A DNA stretch of 5,700 nt from Bacillota bacterium. GTDB lineage: Bacteria; Bacillota; Clostridia; Peptostreptococcales; Anaerovoracaceae. Below are positions 5,647 to 5,700 of the stretch, piece after piece. How positions within the stretch are numbered: position 1 is the stretch's first letter; each line of letters opens with the position of its first letter. The notes beneath the pieces were generated by a model that was given only the letters and a program-made list of their open reading frames with translations, was not told the DNA's origin and did not search any database. The DNA lies in the NCBI GenBank assembly GCA_017549385.1, contig JAFYUX010000011.1:1-5700 (forward strand), read 5' to 3'. Both the position numbers and the translations under genes were made by a program.

Positions 5647-5700
5647 ACAGACCCGAAGTTAAAGAATATTCCGACATCGTTAAAAGATGGTACGACACAG
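5562..5700 (+). pseudogene. Start-less open frame, probable frameshifted continuation of the preceding gene
   Basis: In the -1 frame relative to the gene starting at 4612, an open stretch runs from a stop at 5559-5561 to the window end. From about 5598 it reads SHYNIFDDERQLFLGVD, then RPEVKEYSDIVKRWYDT, which has a balanced, globular, protein-like composition. There is no ATG, GTG or TTG in this frame, so it cannot be a normal separate gene. Adding one base in the TTTT run at 5595-5598 would join KVSAGF of the upstream protein directly to SHYNIFDD. I do not recognise the domain. A real single-base deletion, a sequencing error in the T run, or recoding could each explain it. Confidence 0.5.

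Noticed and set aside
5562..5700. Minus-strand coding possibility at the right edge
   Set aside because: One minus frame is open across this stretch, but it stops at once inside the TM gene's 3' region and shows no motif. The plus-strand frame gives a better-composed protein.

Overview
The window looks like chromosomal DNA of a low- to moderate-GC Gram-positive bacterium, most likely a gut-type member of the Clostridia (Lachnospiraceae-like). This is inferred from the strong Shine-Dalgarno sites, the consensus sigma-A-type promoters, the AT-rich intergenic DNA and the gene families. No rRNA, tRNA, CRISPR array or insertion sequence was seen, so the taxonomy is a soft call.

Left half (1-2920), all on the minus strand. 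A monocistronic leucine-rich-repeat gene (1850-2920) has its own extended -10 promoter and a rho-independent terminator. A second, shorter LRR gene (790-1671) follows, behind a near-consensus promoter (TTGATA-17 bp-TATAAT). After a 70-bp gap comes the 5' part of a VWA-like/putative metallopeptidase gene (DUF2201/COG3864 type), which runs off the left edge. The last two probably form an operon. Neither LRR protein has a signal peptide, so both are predicted to be cytoplasmic, unlike the exported BspA-type proteins that carry the same repeat.

Middle (2921-3203) is a divergent intergenic region. It holds the LRR promoter, an imperfect inverted repeat over its -35, a small GATCGC hairpin repeat that also occurs near 768-782, and a perfect 6-1-6 palindrome just upstream of the MATE gene.

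Right half (3204-5700), plus strand. A complete MATE-family efflux transporter (MepA-like) overlaps by 8 nt a gene for an unusual membrane protein. That protein has four and a half 25-residue repeats, a Ser/Gly/Tyr-rich linker and four predicted membrane helices. Its C-terminal end looks frameshifted near 5594-5598: the annotated tail becomes a Ser/Thr-rich nonsense-like stretch, while a protein-like reading frame without a start codon continues in the -1 frame to the right edge.

The most interesting points are the repeat/linker/4-TM protein coupled to a MATE pump, its probable frameshift, the cytosolic LRR plus metallopeptidase/VWA set, and the two-copy intergenic palindrome.
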